Below, in pieces: positions 58,275 to 64,000 of a stretch of DNA of 64,000 bases (within the stretch, counting starts at the first letter, position 1; the number at the start of each line of letters is the position of its first letter). The DNA is taken from NCBI RefSeq assembly GCF_900176075.1, contig NZ_FWWV01000013.1, forward strand, positions 82,279 through 146,278, given 5' to 3'. Origin of the DNA: Pasteurella testudinis DSM 23072. GTDB taxonomy: Bacteria; Pseudomonadota; Gammaproteobacteria; Enterobacterales; Pasteurellaceae. Below the pieces are notes generated by a model that was not told where the DNA came from, ran no database searches, and worked only from the letters and a program-made list of their open reading frames with translations. The position numbers were made by a program, and so were the translations under genes.

Positions 58275-59135
58275 TTATTGCGATAAATCGCCGCTGCGCC
58301 GTTCGGTGCTGACTTGGCTTGACGTGCGGTTTGCCACGACACCGTTGCCGTTGCCGTTGCCGTTGCTGCCGCTGTTCGCATTAAAATCCGGATCCGCCAT
58401 CGGTCGGTAGTGATCGACCCAAAGTGCGGTTGCGCCGCAAACTGCGACCGGAATAATGATGAAATTCACAAACGGAATAAACGTACACACCGACACCAAA
58501 CCGCCGAACGTCAGATTCAAGCTGCGTTTTTCCGCCAGTTGGTAACGCATTCGCATAAACGAAATTTTGTGGTTATCAAACGGATAATCGCAATATTGAA
58601 TCGCCGCCATCCACGCCCCGTATAGAAAAAACAGCGGTGGAATCACGGTTTGTCCGATGCCCGGCACGAAGCTCAAGACGAATAAACCGAGAAATTTCGG
58701 AAAGGAATAGACGAACTTCTGCCACTCCCGTCGCAGCATGCGCGGCGTGTCTTTAATTAAATCCATTGCACCCAAATTCTCTTCGCTGCTCTCTCCGGTC
58801 AGCAATCTTTCGACTTTTTCCGCCAGAATACCGTTAAACGGTGCGGCAATAAAACCGGCTAATAAGTTGAAAATAAAGAAAAAGATGATCAAGATTGAAA
58901 TGATCGCCAAGATATAGATCAGATAGCTGATCCAATCAAGCCAGCCGGGCACAAAACTGACCGCCCACAGGGCAAAGCTGCCGATTTGTCCCAGCATCAG
59001 CCAAAAAACGGCGACCAACAATACAATATTAATTAAAATCGGCATTACCACGAAACGGCGTAATCCCGGACGGGTGATCAAATGCCAGCCGCGTAAAAAA
59101 TATTCTAGTCCTTGTCTGAATTCTGATTGAAACAT
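58275..59135 (-). CDS. cysZ: Sulfate transporter CysZ
   Basis: A 286-residue inner-membrane sulfate uptake protein supplying cysteine synthesis. Four long hydrophobic segments are visible, with FQSEFRQGLEYFLRGWHLI at the start and QYCDYPFDNHKISFMRMR in the middle, both typical of CysZ. The C-terminal tail is about 30 residues longer than in E. coli (253) and is a low-complexity Asn/Gly/Ser stretch coded partly by a hexanucleotide repeat. cysK follows on the same strand. Confidence 0.92.
   Translation of the reverse strand: MFQSEFRQGLEYFLRGWHLITRPGLRRFVVMPILINIVLLVAVFWLMLGQIGSFALWAVSFVPGWLDWISYLIYILAIISILIIFFFIFNLLAGFIAAPFNGILAEKVERLLTGESSEENLGAMDLIKDTPRMLRREWQKFVYSFPKFLGLFVLSFVPGIGQTVIPPLFFLYGAWMAAIQYCDYPFDNHKISFMRMRYQLAEKRSLNLTFGGLVSVCTFIPFVNFIIIPVAVCGATALWVDHYRPMADPDFNANSGSNGNGNGNGVVANRTSSQVSTERRSGDLSQ
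58342..58365 (-). repeat. Hexanucleotide repeat in the cysZ tail
   Basis: CCGTTG is repeated four times in tandem, coding for alternating Gly and Asn on the minus strand. A six-base unit keeps the reading frame, so copy-number change would only lengthen or shorten the tail. Confidence 0.85.
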
Positions 59136-59384
59136 CGTTTATTGCTCTCACTCCGGTTATTGTTGCTTTGCCGGCTCACTATAAGTGACTGTCGGCGTTA
59201 AAGCAAATTTAGCCGTAGAAACTTTTCTTTCGCTAAATCGCTCATCAACACGATTTGTCGGTCTAAACATATTCCTTTGCCGAAAAAATATGATAAGCTA
59301 CCAAAACCGATCTCCGTTTGTGCGTTTTAACAAATCGCCACAAGCATTTATGTAGCAGGAACAACTTTAAAGCATAGGTTCATA

Positions 59385-60506
59385 ATGGATTTACATATCA
59401 TTTTAATTGTTCTCATCATACTTATTTTGGTTATTCTCGTGGCGCACGGTTTGTGGTCGAGCCGACGCGAAAAATCACAAATGTTTAAGTCTGCGAATAC
59501 TTTTACCTATGATTCCAGAACCGATGACGCCAAAAAAGCCGAGGGTGTCGATTTGCTTGATCAGCATACGCCGACCGCCGCGTCCAACCTGCCGCCGCAA
59601 CATTCCGCCGTGCAAACCGCACTAGAACCTGAATACGCCGAGCCCGAAAACACGCTTTCGCCCCAAGCGCCACAGCCGCAAGTGTCGGTGGAACAAGCCG
59701 TCAGCAATATCCGGATTACCCTGCCGCAACAAGCGCAGCAACCGCAACAAAGCGCAAGTGCGGTTATGCCAAACAACAGCGGCGCAGAATCCCTTTCCCG
59801 TTCTGCATTACTCAACCGCACGATTGCCGATCTGGAGCAGGAAATCGACAGTGAAGAAGGGATTAACACCTCCTCCAGTATTTTGCGTGAAGAACTGGCC
59901 AGAGCGACCCAGCAAAACAAAATTATCCTCGCGGAGCCGGCCATTGAAAATGCGCCGATCAGCCCTACCACTGCCGCTGAAAGCGTGCGTGCGCAGCTGA
60001 ATCCGCAACCGGCAAGCCAAGTAACTCTGCCGACAGCACAAGCCGCCCAAGTCGCCGCCGAAACAGCAAAAACAGAAGAAGCGCAAGTCCATGCCGCAAC
60101 GCCGGAAAAACCCAAAACCCTGGTGCTGTATGTCGCCTCCTCCTCTAATCAAGGTTTTCAAGGGGTGCAAGTGGTTCAATCATTGGAAAGCCTCGGCTTT
60201 TTATTTGGTCAACACAGCTTATACCACCGCCACTTGGATCTGGACAGCAACTCGCCGATTCTGTTCAGCGCCGCCAATATGATGAACCCGGGCATTTTTG
60301 ATTTGGACAATTTGGCAGACTTCCGCACCGCCGGTTTGGTGCTGTTTATGCACCTGCCGTCACCGGGCAACGATTTGGCCAATTTCCGCCTGCTACTGCG
60401 TGCCGCACAAACGTTGGCGGAACAGCTGGGCGGACAAGTCTTAAACGACAAGCGGCAGCCGTTTGACCAAATCTCAAAGGATTACTACTTAACACTGATT
60501 AGCTAA
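59385..60506 (+). CDS. zipA: Cell-division protein ZipA
   Basis: A 373-residue protein that tethers FtsZ to the inner membrane. An N-terminal membrane segment (LHIILIVLIILILVILVAHG, residues 3-22) is followed by a short basic stretch. A long Pro/Gln/Ala-rich linker (about 60-240) comes next, then the FtsZ-binding ZipA_C domain (about 243-373; LVLYVASSSNQGFQGVQVVQ to FDQISKDYYLTLI). The topology N-out/C-in is that of ZipA. ligA follows, as in E. coli, and cysZ is divergent. Confidence 0.94.
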   Translation: MDLHIILIVLIILILVILVAHGLWSSRREKSQMFKSANTFTYDSRTDDAKKAEGVDLLDQHTPTAASNLPPQHSAVQTALEPEYAEPENTLSPQAPQPQVSVEQAVSNIRITLPQQAQQPQQSASAVMPNNSGAESLSRSALLNRTIADLEQEIDSEEGINTSSSILREELARATQQNKIILAEPAIENAPISPTTAAESVRAQLNPQPASQVTLPTAQAAQVAAETAKTEEAQVHAATPEKPKTLVLYVASSSNQGFQGVQVVQSLESLGFLFGQHSLYHRHLDLDSNSPILFSAANMMNPGIFDLDNLADFRTAGLVLFMHLPSPGNDLANFRLLLRAAQTLAEQLGGQVLNDKRQPFDQISKDYYLTLIS

Positions 60507-60538
60507 TCTCCAATTTGCCAGTCCGATCGATAACCTAA

Positions 60539-62600
<2,062 letters not shown>

Positions 62601-62653
62601 CAGTAAAATAACGATCAGTTGCTAAGGTAATCTGCTTAGAGAATGCGGATTAC

Positions 62654-63226
62654 CTAGCCGACCAAAATCTGTGCCAACGGCACGTCCCACTCTTCAATCG
62701 GCAGTTGTTCGACCTCTTGACAGCGGTGCGCCAAGCCGACCGGAAGAAAATTTTTGCGTTGCCAATGCTGCAAAGTGCGGTCATAAAAACCGCCGCCCAT
62801 ACCCAAGCGGTTGCCTTGCTTATCAAACGCCACCAGCGGCGTAAAAATCATATCCAGTTCGGCTTGCGGAATCAGCGTCGTGAGATCCAACGCCGGTTCA
62901 GGGATAGAAAACACATTGGCTTGCAGTACCGAATCAGGCTGGTAACGAAAGAACAGCAAATGTCCGGCGGCAAACGGGTGCAGGCGCGGCAAACACACGG
63001 TTTTGCCCGCTTGCCACAGTTTTTCAATCAAAAGTGCGGTCGAAACCTCACCGTTAAACGCTAAATACAATGCAATGGTCTGCGCTTTACGCCGTTCGAT
63101 CAGCGCCAATGCCTGTTCACAAATGCGCCGTTCGGCTTGTTGCTGCTGTTCGATGCTCAACTGTTGCCGCTGCGCCTGCATTCGGCGGCGGATTTGGCGG
63201 CGTTGTGCCTGAACCGATGAAGCCAT
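62654..63226 (-). CDS. fau: 5-formyltetrahydrofolate cyclo-ligase
   Basis: A protein of about 190 residues (YgfA family) turning 5-formyl-THF into 5,10-methenyl-THF. The conserved blocks are LYLAFNGEVSTALLIEKLW, VCLPRLHPF, DMIFTPLVAFDKQGNRLGMG and GGFYDRTL (ATP and folate binding). The ATG at 63226 is chosen by length; another at 63253 is possible. The frame continues upstream to 63337 but that part lies over the 6S RNA gene and is not coding. The order zapA, 6S RNA, fau is conserved in gammaproteobacteria. Confidence 0.92.
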   Translation of the reverse strand: MASSVQAQRRQIRRRMQAQRQQLSIEQQQQAERRICEQALALIERRKAQTIALYLAFNGEVSTALLIEKLWQAGKTVCLPRLHPFAAGHLLFFRYQPDSVLQANVFSIPEPALDLTTLIPQAELDMIFTPLVAFDKQGNRLGMGGGFYDRTLQHWQRKNFLPVGLAHRCQEVEQLPIEEWDVPLAQILVG

Positions 63227-63284
63227 ATTCGAAACGATAGTGCCAAGAGTCATAATCGCTGCTTGTGATGAGTAGAAATGAAGA

Positions 63285-63466
63285 AAGGAACCCGGGGTGC
63301 CGTTGCGAATAATCGGTCCTTGAACCCTACGGTTCAAGGGAGCCAGTCATACCGTCTTCAGGCTTCTCGGCCGAACCGAGCATGCACACCGACAGTGGGG
63401 GACCGACTCAATAAAATTTAAGTATCGGCTCAGGGACTTAATCCGCTGACGCACACCCCAGGAAAT
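63285..63466 (-). ncRNA. ssrS: 6S RNA
   Basis: The minus strand shows the 6S pattern in order: 5' end ATTTCCTGG, then AGTCCCTGAGCCGATA, GTGCATGCTCGGTTCGGCCG, AGAAGCCTGAAGACGG, CCTTGAACCGTAGGGTTCAA and the closing GGCACCCCGGGTTCCTT. These match E. coli 6S RNA blocks. The RNA is about 182 bases long and folds into one long hairpin with a central bubble that mimics an open promoter and binds sigma-70 RNA polymerase. It lies between zapA and fau, its usual place. The ends are set by eye and may be a few bases off. Confidence 0.93.
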
Positions 63467-63516
63467 CTGTTAGTTAGATACTAGCTCAATTTGATAAAAA
63501 GCACCAGTGTTACAAC

Positions 63517-63543
63517 GTGATAATGTGCTCACTCGCACATTTT
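63517..63543 (-). terminator. Hairpin after zapA
   Basis: AATGTGC and GCACATT pair around six bases just past the zapA stop. The 3' side has no long T tract on the minus strand, so its strength is uncertain. The 6S RNA promoter must lie between it and 63466. Confidence 0.45.
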
Positions 63544-63548
63544 TACGA

Positions 63549-63863
63549 CTATCTGCCTAAAATTTGCATATCGCTGCCGATTTCCGCCAGCGCATTGCTT
63601 AAAGAAGTATCAAGCTGTTGAATTCGTGTCATCAGCGTGTCCTGCTGCGAGCTTTTTTGCTTTTCCTGCTGCAACTCAAACGTCAAATTCAGTGCCACAA
63701 TCGACAAAATCCGATCCAATTGCAAAATACCGGTGCGCTCCTTCAGTTCACCGACCCGCTCTTCCAACTGAGAAGCGGCGGCTCGCAAGGCATCTTGCTG
63801 TTCTTCCGGACAATTTAATCGTAAAACCTGACCAAAAATATGTAATTCGATATTTTTAGACAT
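63549..63863 (-). CDS. zapA: Cell-division protein ZapA
   Basis: A 104-residue protein that binds FtsZ and cross-links its filaments at midcell. The N-terminal domain starts MSKNIELHIFGQVLRLNCP, and a long C-terminal coiled coil (about residues 60-100, QQEKQKSSQQDTLMTRIQQL) drives dimer and tetramer formation. The ATG at 63863 matches the family; a frame up to 63971 adds 36 unrelated residues and is rejected. It precedes 6S RNA and fau, as in E. coli. Confidence 0.92.
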   Translation of the reverse strand: MSKNIELHIFGQVLRLNCPEEQQDALRAAASQLEERVGELKERTGILQLDRILSIVALNLTFELQQEKQKSSQQDTLMTRIQQLDTSLSNALAEIGSDMQILGR

Positions 63864-64000
63864 CTGCTGACCCCGTGACTTGCTGATAACACATTTTATA
63901 AAAAAGTAGCGATTATTATGCCATAGTCTGTGATTTTCACCATAGACAAAAATTGTTTTCTTGGTCGTCATTCGCTTTGAATGCTAAAATAAGCGCAACT

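Noticed and set aside
63227-63337. N-terminal extension of fau
   Set aside because: It crosses the 3' part of 6S RNA and has no resemblance to the enzyme family.

Overview
The window is a chromosomal segment of a gammaproteobacterium of the family Pasteurellaceae. The strongest sign is the 9-base DNA uptake signal AAGTGCGGT (or ACCGCACTT), which recurs dozens of times on both strands, often as inverted pairs placed like terminators. Gene content and order (comEA/comE1, mltF next to purL, leuS-lptE-holA, purMN / upp-uraA-hda, a YidE-type exchanger next to an SbmA-like ABC transporter, cysK / cysZ / zipA-ligA, zapA-6S RNA-fau) agree. The uptake signal is the Haemophilus influenzae type. Housekeeping genes look close to half G+C by eye, which is high for this family; I do not name a genus.

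Layout. 0.1-6.2 kb: the competence protein ComEA, a short basic protein cotranscribed with mltF, and purL under a PurR-like box. 6.4-15.4 kb: one minus-strand surface-polysaccharide operon (rmlB, rmlA, Wzy, Wzx, three glycosyltransferases, initiating sugar transferase) whose middle 6 kb is AT-rich and free of uptake signals. 15.7-22.6 kb: infA, lnt-corC, a sucrose-type PTS permease behind two LacI-family operators, a small outer-membrane barrel with a tandem promoter repeat, and holA/lptE. 22.6-32 kb: leuS, an operon of secreted transglutaminase + MerT-like + MerP-like proteins, apaH, ksgA, surA, purMN. 32-40.4 kb: upp, uraA, hda, an ArsC-like protein, perM, a TPP riboswitch with thiC, bcp, dapA.

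40.5-43.4 kb: a type I-F CRISPR array of 25 repeats and 24 spacers with an adjacent, catalytically complete cas1, but no cas2-3 and no csy1-4. The order cas1 - leader - array is the canonical I-F order with the effector block missing. 43.5-49.3 kb: YidE-type exchanger, SbmA-like ABC transporter and heat-shock-driven htpG. 49.4-53.4 kb: a four-gene operon joining a 4'-phosphopantetheinyl transferase to phospholipid enzymes, then azlCD. 53.5-64 kb: icd / rluE-nudJ, a 35-residue membrane protein behind a perfect CRP site, a YagU-like protein, cysK, cysZ, zipA-ligA, fau, 6S RNA and zapA.

Most genes are ordinary housekeeping genes. The parts most worth a second look are the effector-less I-F CRISPR locus with two repeat types, the MerT/MerP-transglutaminase operon, two unlisted small proteins with their own transcription signals, the phosphopantetheinyl transferase-lipid operon, and the uptake-signal-free polysaccharide island.
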